A stretch of 64,000 nucleotides of DNA from Cryptomeria japonica (lineage: Eukaryota > Streptophyta > Pinopsida > Cupressales > Cupressaceae). The notes beneath the pieces were generated by a model. It did not search any database, was not told where the DNA came from, and worked only from the letters and a program-made list of their open reading frames with translations. Positions 13,501 through 26,222 of the stretch are shown in pieces. The stretch's first letter is position 1. Each line of letters opens with the position of its first letter. The stretch spans positions 341,923,870 through 341,987,869 of the forward strand of contig NC_081412.1 in assembly GCF_030272615.1 (NCBI RefSeq), given 5' to 3'. Made by a program: the position numbers and the translations under genes.

Positions 13501-13959
13501 CAGTTTGGAGAGGTAAATGAAATGGTATGTGGATTTGGGTATAATCCCTTTAATGTAGGAATGTTTGGCTTGTTTGATCTACCCTTGATGCGATGTATTT
13601 AAATACCTTTCTACCATATTTTCATCATAATTTGAATGTTACATATTGATATCCTCTCATGTTTGGGATTTTAGAGGAGATCTTACTTTACACCACTTGG
13701 TACATGTTGGTGTGGTACAAGAATATGGTATGATATATAGGTTCTCTCTTTGGTCTTCTTCTTCTTCTTCCTAAATGTTTGTCTTTACATTATATTGGAT
13801 GCATTATATTTGGTTGCAAGTTTTTCATATCATGTTGTCTTGGCGTTATGTGAGAAAAAAATTAATCACATCATTTATGATATTTTCTATAGAATATCTA
13901 TGTAATTATTTGATTATGTTTTCAAATTCAATATTATCTATGTAGCGAGAGTTATTGGA

Positions 13960-14260
13960 TATTTTGGTTTTTCACTTGTAAGTTATCCTTGTTATCTCAG
14001 TTTGAAGGATATTAATGCGAGGACAAGTTTGCATGTTGTGAGTTATGTAGTTTGTAGGTGTGCACAACCTATTGATTATAGTGGGATGACTTCATTGTGG
14101 ATTCTCCATATCCACAAGATTAATTCACTATTGATACAAAATTTGTTAATTGGACTTGTTTATGATTATTTATTCATTGGTATGTTGTGTTGAGATGAAA
14201 AGGATGGATACTTAGAGTGGTAGACATACAAGGACTTTATTTTTGATTGGAGGTTGATAT
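13960..14260 (+). repeat. Diverged relative of the interior of element G
   Basis: About 280 bases align by eye with 28960-29250 inside the non-autonomous element G. Shared landmarks in the same order include AGTTTGCATGTT, GAGTTATGT, AGTGGGATG, a TATCCACMAG block, GGTATG, GAGAT and AGGATGGAT. No long open frame is shared, which fits a non-coding repeat family. Flanks at 13500-13960 and 14260-14660 have a similar composition but no convincing alignment. Confidence 0.7.
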
Positions 14261-14664
14261 TTTTATAGCATGTAGTTCTTCCTTTGTTGTTTTGAATACC
14301 CTGGTTTAAGGAATGGTTAAGCTTGGATGAATTGTAAGTTGTTGCATTTGCTATTCTAGCTTAGAGCCATTTGTTTGCATTTAAATTTAATGCTTGTGTT
14401 CATGTAAAGACTAGTACCAATTTTAGTTATAGTTGATATGTACACCCTAACATGTTCCTTATTTAATCATAGGTGACATGGTGTGGGGATTTTTTACTTG
14501 ATGATGGTGATAATGCTCGCTAGAGATATATTTTTTTGAGCATGAGAGCATGGTAAATATTCAAGTGGTACATGTTTGGTTAAGGGATGTTTTCCCCCTA
14601 TCTATGATTCTTGTGGGTTTACTTATAATATATGATATCAAGTAGGATAATGTTAGGATAAAGA
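14261..14664. other. Spacer left of element E, no gene seen
   Basis: AT-rich sequence without recognisable coding or RNA features. It may be further degraded interior of the G-like repeat. The last five bases (AAAGA, 14660-14664) are the candidate target-site copy for element E. Confidence 0.45.
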
Positions 14665-16374
14665 TGTTAATCCTATGAGGATCCAGTTAATACTGAAATG
14701 GGGGGTGAATCAGTATTAATACCAATTTACAAGATCAAGCCAAAATCAAACTTATATCAGATCTAAAATCATTTATCAAATATCTCAACTTCTTTTATCA
14801 TATCTAACAACCTCTTTATCAAATTTTCTAACACATTAATCAAATCATTTACCACATCTATCAATTCTTTCACCACTTAAGCAGTCATATAGAATTTATC
14901 ATTTACCAACTCATTATCCTCATCTATTAGATCAAACACTTTCTCTAAAAAATCTTATTAGTACCAGTAACCTTTGATAAACCTCTAATAAAACATCATA
15001 ATTAGTGTACTCAGAAGTAGTGCATGAAATGTAACATAAACAAGAAACATGAAAAGCATTCCACACATGAACACCATAATTTTTTGATGTGGAAACCCAA
15101 ATAGGGAAAAAAAATGGTGGGAGTTGGTACCCACAAATATTTTTACTCTTTTGAAGTATGCCTTGTTAGGATCTTAGCCCTGTTAGGAGCTTACAATAGG
15201 CCGTATTAGGAGTAGACCCTGTTAGGAGTCACCCGATTAAGGGATTTGCCTAGCAACCTGGTTATGATCTTGATGATCTGTTAGGATCAACCTCGTGAGA
15301 GGATTTACCACTCTTTTTGAGAGATTCCTTGTTAGGGGACTTAAATGTTTAAGGCCTATTAGGACCTACTCGGTTAAGGGATTTAACTTGTTGCAACTGC
15401 TAGGGAACAACAATGAAAAAGTGATATGTTACTTACACTTCCCAACTTGCTAGATAATATCCAGTTATGATCAACACTTTTCAACTCTCAGGAAGATCTC
15501 ACACTATTCTTGGATGGCTCAACACATTCTCTTAAGACCACCGACACAATAAACATCAACTGTGCCATGCTAAATAGCCATCTCAACTTGGTTAGCCACT
15601 AAACCCTAAGTACATCATGAAATTACAATACAAATCATAAGAGATCATCTCAGATCATTATAAAGATCATTACATCAAATTACAATGCAATATCAACCAT
15701 TGGTTGATCAAAACCCATCACGAAAATCCGATCTGTACCAAAGTCAAAACCTCAAAACACTCCACTAAGCGTTTCGATGTTTCCCATGAAATTCTTCCTT
15801 GAACCGCACCAAAACAAAAATCAAACATTTCATGTGGGTTGTGCCATATTACCACCTTCATGTAGACTCATCATTGATCACCGCCATAACAAAAATCATT
15901 ACAAGTTTGAATATTTCTTCACCGGTCCTTAAATCTTACTAAAACCCTAGCAAAACTTCATCAGAAATTTGAAACAATCCTTCCGGTAGTCATCAAAAGT
16001 TCCAATTCCAGTTAGATACTCCTTTCCATGATACAAGATCATATTCCAAACTGTAAAACACCAATCATCACTGATCATCCAATTCAACCAAAAAATCTCT
16101 GCTTTACTGGTTAAAGTCCTAATTCACAATCTTTTGTTCTTTGCCAGTAAAACCTGTCTTCGGGTAAATCAAATCACTTAGATGACAAAAAAAAACATCA
16201 AGAACATCAGTAATCATCATTTGACATCAGTTGCCATCAATGACAACACAGATAACTAATCAAGTCATCTAATCACAAAATCTTAGTCTTCTATCCTCTA
16301 CCAGTTCAGTCATCCATCTTCAATTGCATCACCTGCATCATCTCATTCTGCATCAATTATGCCAAATGCTAACA
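14665..16374 (-). repeat. 3' LTR of element E
   Basis: Runs from TGTTAATCCTATGAGG to GCCAAATGCTAACA, 1710 bp. It carries the perfect 10-bp inverted repeat TTAATACTGA / TCAGTATTAA (14687-14719) around a short G-run. Closely similar along its whole length to the right copy at 20975, apart from small indels. Confidence 0.92.
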
Positions 16375-16398
16375 TTCTCCCCCTCTGGCATTGATGGC
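16375..16398 (-). promoter_or_regulatory. Polypurine tract of element E
   Basis: The minus strand reads GCCATCAATGCCAGAGGGGG then AGAA and the LTR. It differs from the tract of elements A, B and C at a few bases. CATTGATGGC (16389-16398) is the inverted copy of GCCATCAATG at 16233-16242 in the adjoining LTR. Confidence 0.8.
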
Positions 16399-16839
16399 AA
16401 CACCAATCAGATATACAATCAAAGTAACATCATCATCTGTAACTTGCTTGCCGGTATCACATCATCTGTCAGTTCTCCTCCTTTTGTCTTCTCCCCCTTA
16501 ACCAATACTTCTCTCAATCTGATCTTCAACTTCTCCCCCAAGTCATCTACAACTTCTCCCAAATCTGATTTCTTTTATTCTCCCCCTTTGGTAGAAATGG
16601 CAAAGGTCTAAATGCATCACTTGTCTTCAATTCTGCTATTGTCTCTTCCATCATCTATGCTAATCAAATCAAAAAAATTATATCAAAGCATTAAATCAGA
16701 GCTTTACATCAGACTTTCTCCCCCAAAGGAGTAGCCCACACCTTCATTAATCCTTAGTGAAAGATAAACATGAAATCCATAGGATTTATGCATCTCCATC
16801 ATTCTATTTCTTCTGATGTAGGGGTCTAACCCCTAGTTT

Positions 16840-19800
16840 ACCTCTAAGAAACTCAAAGGTAGCTTTTGGTAAGGACTTACTAAAGATATAAGCTAACTGA
16901 TCTTTACTCTTCACACATTCTATTTTCACCTATTTTTCTTGAACTCTTTCCCTTAGGAAATGATACTTCAATTCAATGTTCTTGGTTCTAGCATGAAGTA
17001 CAAGATTCTTAACAATGTTTACTGCACTTGTATTATCATAATAGATGGTCACCAGTTTAGACATATCTATCTTGAATCCTTCTAGCACATGTCTCATCCA
17101 TATTGCCTGCGTACAATTCATGGATGCAACTACATACTCTGCTTCAGCTATAGATTGAGAAACACATGTTTGTTTCTTGCTCGTCCATGCCACTAATCTT
17201 CCACCAAGTATAAAAGCTCCACTGGTTGTGCTTTTCAGATCATCCACATTACCTGCCCAATCAGCATCAGTAAAGACATCCAAAGTAAAATCTCCTTTAT
17301 AGGGATACCATAAACCATAGTCTAATGTGCCTTTGAGATACCAAAAAATTCTCTTCACAGCTACCATGTGACTCTCCTTAGGCTCTTTTTGAAATCTAGA
17401 CACTAATCCAACAACATGAGCAATGTCCAGTCTGCTATAAATAACACAGTGTAGCTTGCCAATCATAGATTTGTACTCTTTTTCACTAACAACAGGGGAA
17501 TCATCTTGTTTTGATAACTTGCAGCCTGTTACCATTAGTGTTCCTACTGGTTTGTAGTCTTCCATACTGAAAGTCTTTGACACCTCTTTGATATACTTGG
17601 TCTAACAAATAAAAATACCACCATCCATTTGTTGGACCTGTAAGCCAATAAAGAATTTTATTTCACCGATTAGAGACATTTCAAATTCCTTTTTCATTAT
17701 ATCAGCAAAATCCATACACAGATCATCATTTCCACCAAAAAATATGTCATCTACAAACACTTCCGCTATCATCATCTTGTCTCTATCAGTCTTCAAATAA
17801 ATGTTGTTGTCCTCACTGGTATGTTGTAATCCAATTTTGATCAAATGTACATGTAATCTCTCATACCATGCTCTCGGTGCCTGCTTTAGACCATACAAGG
17901 CTTTATGCAATTTACAAACCATGTCCTTATCATCAGTAAAGGAAAATCCACCTGGTTGTTCATTTTATACTTCTTCTAGAATTCCATTCAGAAAGGCTGA
18001 TTTGACATCCATTTGATAAACTTTGAATCTCTTATATGCAACAAATGCCAACAACATCCTTACTCCTTCTAATCTATCAACCGGTGCAAATATTTCACCA
18101 TAATCCTCACCTTCTTCTTGAGCATACCCTTTGTAGACTAACCTCACCTTGTTTCTTACAATTTTTCCTTCTTCATCCAATTTATTCCTAAAGACCCATT
18201 TTGTTCCAATTACATTCTTATCCTCCAGTCTAGGAACAAGTGACCATGTCTGATTCTTCTCAATTTGATCTAATTATTCATTCATTGCATTCACCCAATC
18301 ATCATCCTTTAGTGCTTCCTTAACTGTCTTGGGTTCTATTGTAGAAATAAAACATGAGTTTTCTCGAATCTTTCTCTTGGTTTGCACACCTGCATTCTTA
18401 TCACCGATTATCTGCTCTTGTGAATGGTTCAATTCGACATATCTAGGTATTGCCTGTGTCGGTTTTGCATCTTCTACATCAGGCTCTTCATTTTCTTCCT
18501 CACTGTCATCGCTTACCGATTGAGCATCTAAATTTGCATTTACCGGTTTATCATTATTCTGTGCCTCTAGTTCAATGATCACAAGTTTTTCCTTATTATC
18601 ATCCTTGTCAGGTTCTGATATGATTGTACCTTCAGACTTATTAGATAGATCATCAACTTTTAATTAGGAATTTCAACAATTTTCTTAGTTCTCTTATTGT
18701 AACATTTATATGCCTTACTCTTAGAAGAGTAACCAAGAAAAAATCCTTCATCAGATTTTGCATCAAATTTCTTAGTGTAGTTATCTCTTAATAAAACATT
18801 GACTCCCAAAATTTTTGAAATAACTTACACAAGAAGTTTTTCCATACCATAGCTCATAGGGTGTCTTATTGTTACCTCTCTTCACTAGTACCCAGTTTAA
18901 AGTGTATACAGTAGTACTGACCGCTTCTCTCCAAATTTTTTTGGATACATCACCCTATAATAACATGGTTCTAGCAGCATCAATTATTGTTCTGTTCATC
19001 TTTTCTGCTATGCCATTCTGTTGTAGTATCCTCGGAGCAGACATTTGTCTCTTGATACCCTATTCATCATAATACTTTAGAAATTCATCAGATGTGAATT
19101 CACCTCCCTGGTTTGATCTTAAACACTTCAGGTTCTTACCGGTTTCATTCTCAACTAGAGTTTCAAATGGTTCTGATTTCTCCTTAAAAAATGTCACCCA
19201 CATCATTTTAGAATAGTCATTGGTGAAAACCATGAAATACCTATCACCGTAATAACTCTTTCTTCTCATAGGGCCACAAAGATCAGTATGTACCAAATCT
19301 AAAATATTCTCAGAAGTACAATTCTTGCTCTTGAAATAAATAGAGGTCATCTTACTGATTTGACAATCTTTGCATATCAAATTATCCAATTTGACAATTT
19401 GTGGCAATCCTCTTACAACACTTGAATTAATTTAACCAAATTTTCAAAATTAGCATGACAACATCTTTTATGCCACAACCAACTGTCTTCCATTCTTGCA
19501 ACTAGACAGTTATTAAAATTACTATTCAAATGTAATAAGTCACCTCTAGTTTGCTTCTCGGTAGCAATCAGTTCACCATTACCTCCAAGAATTCTGTAGA
19601 CTCCACTTTTAAACTCCAGCAAATAACCTTTATAATTGAGTTGACCAACACTTAAAATATTATACTTTAGACCATCAACCCAAAACACATCATCAACATT
19701 ACTCTTCCTATTTAGAGAAATCAAACCTTTACCTTTCACCATGCAGAGATAATTATTTCCAAATCTAACAACACCACCATTAAATTCATCAAGAGTTATG

Positions 19801-19990
19801 AACTTACTTTTATATTTGGTAATATGGTGTGAGAAACCACTGTCTATAATCCATTCATCACTATTCTCCATATGAGATACCAGTTCCTTTTTGTCTGTTA
19901 GTTCCTTCTTCATGACTACAAACACAATTTCCTCATTGCCATCTTCATCTTCAAACTCTTCATCGGTCACACCTTCATCTATTGCAACAT
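16840..19990 (-). pseudogene. Copia pol remnant of element E (PR, INT, RT, RNase H)
   Basis: Protease at 19413-19970 with WIIDSGFSHHIT, the retropepsin DSG site. GAG-pre-integrase with LWHKRCCHANF, then integrase at 19060-19407 with CKDC, HTDLCGP, NDYSKMMWVTF and RSNQGGEF; in the last the second catalytic Asp is Asn. Linker with many acidic residues and RYVELNHSQ at 18274-18582. RT blocks at 17965-18180 ([28 protein letters not shown]) and 17602-17922 ([13 protein letters not shown], intact FVDD). RNase H at 16930-17583 with DADWAG, EAEY and YYDN. Stops lie between the blocks and the end of RNase H is frame-broken. Confidence 0.9.
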
Positions 19991-20081
19991 AACAATGTTT
20001 CTTTCCCTTTCCTTTAAATCTCCTAAACTTCTATTTCTTATCAGTGTTAGGGCAGTTAGCATCAATATGACCAATTTAACT

Positions 20082-20936
20082 TCAAGAGAAACACTTCAAA
20101 GATAGCTTTCCTTTATACTTACTGGTGCCTCTTGGAAATCTTTTTGTTAACAGTGCCTCAAGTTCCATCACTTGATCTTCATTTCCCCGGTTACTTCCAT
20201 GACTTGACCTGAACTCATGATTTTGACATGTATCTTTTCCTTTTCTAGAAGATGAACCGGTAACAGAAGTTTTAAAGGTAGATTCAGTAGATTTTATCAC
20301 ACTATTGTCAAAACTATTTAACTCAAAAGCTGTAAGCTTACCAATCAATGAATCAATAGTTACCTTATCCTTTGAAATAGATCTAAGTTCTTGGATTGTA
20401 GATACTCTTATAGCATACTAAGGTTGAAGAGTTCTAATCATTTTACTTACTATTGCGGCATCATCCATTTTACCTCCAACACTCTTTATGCCACCAACAA
20501 CTTCTTTGATTCTCTTACCATACTGTGCATTATTTTCTCTTTCAAGCATTCTCATGTCATCGAACTTTCCTCTCAAGCTTTTCTCTTTGGCTCTTTGAAC
20601 ATTCTCATCTCCTCCATATATTATATCTAACTTTTCCCAAACCTCACCTACAGTTTCCAATCCTTGAACATCAATATATTCTAAATCATATAAAGTACTA
20701 ACAATAGCTTCTAAGGATCGCATGTTATCTTGCTTCTCTTTGAGTTCATCCAATGTCAAGGGAGTAGTAGTAGGAGAAACATATTTTGTTTCTACTTGCT
20801 TCCAATATTGTGCACCAAGACCTTATATGTAGATCTTCATTCTATCTTTCTAGATCTTTTAGTTATCCTTGTTGAACTTAGGACCCTCTTTCTTCATCAT
20901 CTTGACTTCCTCAAAATCTTTCCCTCAAGCGATTAG
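20082..20936 (-). pseudogene. Copia gag remnant of element E
   Basis: Capsid-type region. The block at 20418-20759 (LTLDELKEKQDNM, YDLEYIDVQGLETVGEVWEK, YGGDENVQRAKEKSLRGKFD, MRMLERENNAQYGKRI) has the helical pattern of copia UBN2/gag proteins. The block at 20082-20348 precedes the nucleocapsid. It reads LKCFS at its end, where the CCHC knuckle should start, followed by a stop, so the zinc finger is broken. The start near 20930 is close to the primer site, as expected. Confidence 0.82.
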
Positions 20937-20960
20937 GCTTTCTACACACAGAGGACCAAC

Positions 20961-20972
20961 GACCTGATACCG
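20961..20972 (-). promoter_or_regulatory. Degenerate primer-binding site of element E
   Basis: GACCTGATACCG against GCTCTGATACCA, the complement of the initiator-Met tRNA primer site, two bases from the LTR end. Three mismatches, consistent with decay. Confidence 0.75.
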
Positions 20973-20974
20973 AT

Positions 20975-22652
20975 TGTTAATCCTATAAGGATCTGGTTAA
21001 TACTTAGAGCGGGGGGGGGGGGGGGGGGGGGGGCGGGGTGGGTGAATCAGTATTAATACCAATTTACAAGATTAAGCCAAAGTGAAACTTATATCAGATC
21101 TGAAATCATTTATCAAATATCTCAACTTCTTTTATCAAATCTAACAACCTCTTTATCAGATTTGCTAACACATTAATCAGATCATTTACCACATCTATTA
21201 ATTCTTTCACCACTTAAGAAGTCATATAAATTTGATCATTTACCAACTCATTATCCTCATCTATTAGATCAAACACTTTCTCTACCAACTCTTATCAGTA
21301 CCGGAAACCTTTGATAAAACATCATAACCGACGTACTCAGAAATAGTGCATGAAATGTAACATAAACAAGAACATCACATGAAAAGCATTCCACACATGA
21401 ACACCATAATTTTTTGATGTGGAAACCCAAATAGGGGAAAAAAAATGGTGGGTGTTGGTACCCACAAATATTTGTACTCTTTTGAAGTATGCCCCGTTAG
21501 GAGCTTACAATAGGCCCTATTAGGAGTCACCCGGTTAAGGGATTTGCCTAGCAGCCCGGTTAGGATCAACCTCGTGAGAGGATTTACCACTCTTTTTGAG
21601 AGCTTCCCTATTAGGGAACTTAAATGTTTAAGTCTTGTTAGGACCTACTCAGTTAAGGGATTTAACTTGCTGCAACTGTTAGGGAACAACATTGAAAAAG
21701 TGATCTGTTACTTACACTTCTCATCTTGCTAGATCGTATCTAGTTATGCTCAACATTCTGCAATTCTCAGGTAGATCTCACACTATTGTTGGATGACTCA
21801 ACACATTCTCTTAAGACCACCGATACAATAAACATCAACTATGCCATCATAAATAGCCATCTCAACTAGGTTGGCCACTAAACCCTAAGTACATCATGAA
21901 ACTACAATACAAATCATAAGAGATCATCTCATATCAATACATAGATAATTACATCAAATTATAATGCAATATCAACCGTTGGTTGATCGAAACCCATCAC
22001 AAAAATCCGATCTGCGCCAAAGTCAAAACCTCAAAACACTCCACTAAGTGTTTCACTGTTTCCCAAGAATTCTTCCTTGAATTGCGCCAAAACAGAAATA
22101 AAAAAATTCATGCAGGTTGTGCTGTGTTACCACCTTCATGTAGAATCATCGTCGGTCACCGTTATAACAAAAATCATTACCGGTTTGAATATTTCTTCAC
22201 CGGTCCTTAAACCCTACTAAAACCCTAGCAAAACTTCATCATAAATTTGAAACAAGCCTTTCGGTAGTCATCACAAGTTTTGGTTCTGGTTAGATACTCC
22301 TTTCCATGATATAAGCTCACATTCCAAACCATAAAACACCAATCATTTCCAATCATCCAATTCAACCAAAACATCTCTGCTTTACTGGTTAAAGTCCTAA
22401 TTCACAATCTTTTGTTCTTTGTCAGTAAACCCTGTCTTCCTGTTAACCAAATCACTTAGATGACAAAACAAAACATCAAGAACATCAGTTTTCATCGTTT
22501 GACATCAGTTGCCATTAGTGAAAACACAAATAACTGGTCAAGTCATCTAATCACAAAATCTCAGTCTTCTATCCTCTACCAGTTCAGTCATCCATCTTCA
22601 ACTGCATCACCTGCATCATCTCATTCTGCATCAGTTATGCCAAATGCCAACA
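20975..22652 (-). repeat. 5' LTR of element E
   Basis: Partner of 14665-16374. Begins TGTTAATCCTATAAGG and ends GCCAAATGCCAACA. Holds the longest G-run in the window (23 G at 21011-21033, then C, G4, T, G3). The hairpin arms are TTAATACTTA / TCAGTATTAA, with one pair broken by a G-to-T change. Confidence 0.92.
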
Positions 22653-22749
22653 AGAGGTGCCATCTACCTTATGTTACATTACATGGTTCTAACATCCTTG
22701 AAAAGTGTTCTTGGACATATTAGGTATACTATTTTTTTATTTATTAAAT

Positions 22750-23134
22750 TGTTGGTATGTGGTGACTGATCATGCAAATATTGTACACTCGTAATGTATC
22801 CTTGCGCAACACTCAAGAATTTTTTTTTGGTGTTTTTAAAAAAAAAAAAAAATTGACATTGGAAAAGGCCTTTAAAATCCAACTTTGTAGGTTGCCCTAA
22901 AATTGCATGTTATAATTGGCTGGAATGTAAAGGGCATTATAATAGTGTTGTATTGTTTTATTGGATAATAAGAAAAGATTGGACGACTGTGTTTTGTAGA
23001 TGTAGCCCACCTTGGGTGAACCACATTAAATCTTTGTGTTATTTGTGTTGTGTATTATTCTTCATCTTTGTGTATTCAAATTTGCATATAATTGCTAATT
23101 TTGTATTTGCTCCAAATTTGCCTAAACCCTAACA
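22750..23134 (+). repeat. 5' LTR of element F
   Basis: 385 bp from TGTTGGTATGTGGTGACTG to CCTAAACCCTAACA, directly followed by AT and the primer-binding site. It matches the split 3' LTR at 34105-34111 plus 40809-41230. Confidence 0.9.
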
Positions 23135-23136
23135 AT

Positions 23137-23148
23137 TGGTATCAGAGC
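23137..23148 (+). promoter_or_regulatory. Primer-binding site of element F
   Basis: TGGTATCAGAGC, a perfect match to the primer site complementary to the 3' end of the plant initiator-Met tRNA, two bases after the LTR. It primes minus-strand DNA. Confidence 0.93.
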
Positions 23149-23196
23149 TATGTATTTATATAAATTGGCAAGGACTTTTAGATTTGAGTGGAAGAA

Positions 23197-25129
23197 ATGG
23201 AAGGAACCGGATTCAAGGTCGAGATGTTCAATGACCACAATTATCAATTATGGAAAATGTAGATGGAGGATTACCTATATCAAAAGGATCTATGGTGGCC
23301 ATTGGAAGGAAAGACAAAGAAACCTATCACAATGTTAGATGAAGATTAGGATATTCTCGACAGAAAGGCATTGGGGACCATTCATTTATACATTGCACCA
23401 TCTGTAGCATTCAATATATCAAAAGCAACAACTACTAAAACCCTAATGGTAACACTCACTAAATTTAATGATAAACCCTCAGCTTCGAATAAGGTATTTC
23501 TTATGAAGAATTTATTTAATATGAAAATGAGTGAAGGAGGATCTGTAGAAAATAATTTAAATGAATTTAATATAGTTACCAGCCAATTGCCTTCTATAAA
23601 AGTTAACTTTGATGAAGAGGTTAGGGCTCTCTTAATTTTATGTTCTTTGCTAGAAAGCTAGAATAGCTTGGTTATGGTTGTAAGTAACTTTTGTCTCTAG
23701 TACAAGCACTATGAAATTTGATGATGTTCTTGATGTTATCCTAAGCGGGGAAATGTGATGGAAAAGTACAAGTGAGACATCAACATCATCGAGTACTGCT
23801 TTGAATGTAGAGAGTAGGGGAACACCAAAGGAAAGAGAAAAAATCGCAAGAAATCATGAGAAGTCACGTGGAAAGTCAAAGAAAGGACGCTCTCAATCGA
23901 AAGGAAGAAAAGATTGCTGTCTATGGAAATTTGGGACTTTTAAAGAAAGATTGTTGGTCTCAAAAAACAAACAAGGAGATGGAAATGAAGATGGCAATAA
24001 GGAAGCCAACGTTGCAAGTAATACTTTAAAAGATGCCTTAATTGTATGTTTATATAATGTTAATGATTCTTGGGTAATAGATTTAGGGGCTTCATTTCAT
24101 ACCACACTTCATAGAAATTATTTCTAGATTATGTTCAAGGTAATTTTGGACATGTATATTTGGGTGATGATGAGCTCTGACAGATTGTTGGAAAAGGAAA
24201 GATAAAAATCAAGTTGTGGAATGGAAATGAATAGTTGCTGTAGGAGGTAAGGCATGTCCCAAATTTAAGAAGAAATTTAATTTTTGTAGGAAAAATGGGT
24301 AGTGAAGGCTTCATAGTTACCTTTACACACAATGTCTGGAAGGTCACTAAATGTGCAAAGGTAGGCACATTGTATTTTGTATTGGTAATACTTATTCTAC
24401 CTTAGTTCCTATAGAAAAAAAATATTGCAGGGAAAACTACAATATGTGTTGCAAGGACATATACAAAACTGTGGCACCATAGACTTGGGCACATGAGTGA
24501 GAAAGGGATGAAAAATCGTCACTCTAAAAATTTGTTGCTAGGATTGAAGTAGATTGATTTAGAGTTTTGTGAAAACTGTATTTATGGTAAACTAAAAAGA
24601 GTCAGATTTCTTAAGGTTGGGAAAGAGAATAAGAGTGAGAAATTAAAGCTTGTGCATTCAGATATATGGGGATTGACTTATGTATCATCTCTTGGTGGCT
24701 CTTATTATTATGTTATTTTCATAGATGATGCAACTAGGAAAACATGGGTGTACTTCCTAAAATAGAAATTAGATGTTTTTGAAACTTTTAAGAAATAGAA
24801 AGCTTTGGTTGAGAATGAGACAAGAAAAAAGTTAAAGTGTCTCAAATCTGATAATCGAGGTGAGTATTGCAGCAAAAGCATTTGAAGATTACTATTCTTC
24901 AAATGGAATCCAAAGGTAGAAGACGGTCCCAAGAACCCCACAAGAAAATGGTATGTTTGAGAGAATGGATAGGACCATCATGGAGCGTGCAAGGAGCATG
25001 TGATTGTATGTTGGACCACCCCTACATTTCTAAGTAGATGTACATACTTTTGTTTATTTGATAAATAGAGGGCCTTCAAATCCTTTAGATGGTGGCATTC
25101 TAGAAGAGGCATGGATTGGTGAAAAGGTG
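23197..25129 (+). pseudogene. Element F gag, protease and N-terminal integrase remnant
   Basis: Start chosen at the ATG of MEGTGFKVEMFNDHNYQLWK, a typical copia gag opening; an in-frame stop follows within 25 codons. Gag block 23371-23661 with MKMSEGGSVENNLNEFN. Protease near 24070 reads WVIDLGASFH, so the DSG is DLG and the site is damaged. GAG-pre-integrase LWHHRLGHMSEKGM near 24470, zinc-finger CENCIYGKLKRVRF, then integrase VHSDIWG, FIDDATRKTWVYFL and KSDNRGEY, with TAG and TAA stops. The sequence breaks off at 25134 at the target site of element G. Confidence 0.88.
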
Positions 25130-25134
25130 AAATA
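25130..25134 (+). repeat. Target-site duplication, left copy (AAATA)
   Basis: AAATA just before the left LTR of element G; the right copy is at 32038-32042. A perfect 5-bp duplication is the usual outcome of copia integrase and fixes the ends of G. Confidence 0.9.
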
Positions 25135-25696
25135 TGTTGGGAAAATGGTGTTGTACACCTTGCATAATAATGTTTCATTATTGTATTATTTAATATTAGG
25201 GAATGTAATTGTGATGAAGTACCCAATATTAAATGTGGGTCAAGGGTAGGTAGGAAAAATATTATATTTTATTGTCACATGGTTCTCGACACAGGGTTTT
25301 GATGTAATACCACTTGGTGGTTTTGTGGGAGCTTGTGTTTATAAAAGAAACCACAAGGGTAGTTGTTTGGGTTAGCTAGGTTAGAATTTGTGAAAAAGGA
25401 AGCATGGGATGGGTTGTGTGGATTTGTGCTTGGTCACATGGAGTGCTTGGTTATGGCTGGGTTTCATAAGCTTTCCATAGTTGTATTGTAATGGATGCAT
25501 TGTTGCTAATACATGGTGGATGATGCTTTTGGAAGTTGGGTTTTTCCCTCATGAGGTTTTCCCAGGATATATCTTGTGTCACTTTTCATGGGTATGTTGT
25601 CTATTCTTTGCATGTGGACTCTATGTGTTGATTTGATTGAAATCATAAATGGGTTATGTGGAAATTGTCATAAAGTTGGCTGCAAGTTTCCTTACA
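25135..25696 (+). repeat. 5' LTR of element G
   Basis: 562 bp from TGTTGGGAAAATGG to CAAGTTTCCTTACA. A TATAAAAG box lies at 25340-25347, so transcription would start about 30 bases later. It is 14 bp longer than the right LTR because of an insertion (GGTTCTCGACACAGGG against GG) near 25280; the rest differs at scattered positions only. Confidence 0.93.
25340..25347 (+). promoter_or_regulatory. TATA box in the 5' LTR of element G
   Basis: TATAAAAG in GTGTTTATAAAAGAAACC, about 205 bases into the LTR. The right LTR has TATAAAAT at 31681-31688 in the same place. Plausible core promoter; no transcript data. Confidence 0.6.
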
Positions 25697-25698
25697 AG

Positions 25699-25710
25699 TG
25701 GTATAAGAGC
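25699..25710 (+). promoter_or_regulatory. Primer-binding site of element G
   Basis: TGGTATAAGAGC, one mismatch from TGGTATCAGAGC, two bases after the LTR. It shows that G uses the initiator-Met tRNA primer like the coding copias, which fits mobilisation in trans by a copia element. Confidence 0.85.
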
Positions 25711-26222
25711 TATTGGTTTAATGGTGTTTATAACCTTAGTTGGAATCCATGAATGCATGAAAGAATGTAAAGACAAGGCAATATATATGGTTTTGTAGGT
25801 TGTTATCGCAGATCTATGTTATGATGGGTTGTTTGCAGATTTGGGGTTGGAAGCATTTTGGTCAATCTAGGGTATCATTGAAAAATGCTTTGAATGAGGG
25901 TTTTGTGGGTGAGATTTAATAAATGTCCCCATGGGACAAAACAGACCTCATAGATGGATTCAAGTTGGCCGAGAGATGAAAAATGATGTATAATTTGCCC
26001 TATTTCTGTGACACTTGAAAAGATTGCAATTTTTTTTGTTTTGAGGCCTTGACGATCGTCAAATTTGTTGCCATAGTTTGCAGAATAAAAAATATATATA
26101 ATATGATGTCGCAAAGGATAACTCATCGGTACTTGAAAAGGAAAAAAACACCAAAATAAAAACAAATATTCAAATATTATTTAAAAAATTGTAAGGGGGC
26201 GCATGATGGTTCTGATACTTAA

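Larger units (their letters stand above)
14665..22652 (-). mobile_element. Element E: two-LTR Ty1/copia retrotransposon
   Basis: Minus-strand element of about 8.0 kb with both LTRs (14665-16374 and 20975-22652), a polypurine tract at the left LTR and a degenerate primer site at the right LTR. Inside, read right to left on the plus strand, are gag, protease, integrase, RT and RNase H in copia order, all with stops. Flanking five-mers AAAGA and AGAGG match at 3 of 5 positions, so the target duplication is not proven. Confidence 0.92.
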
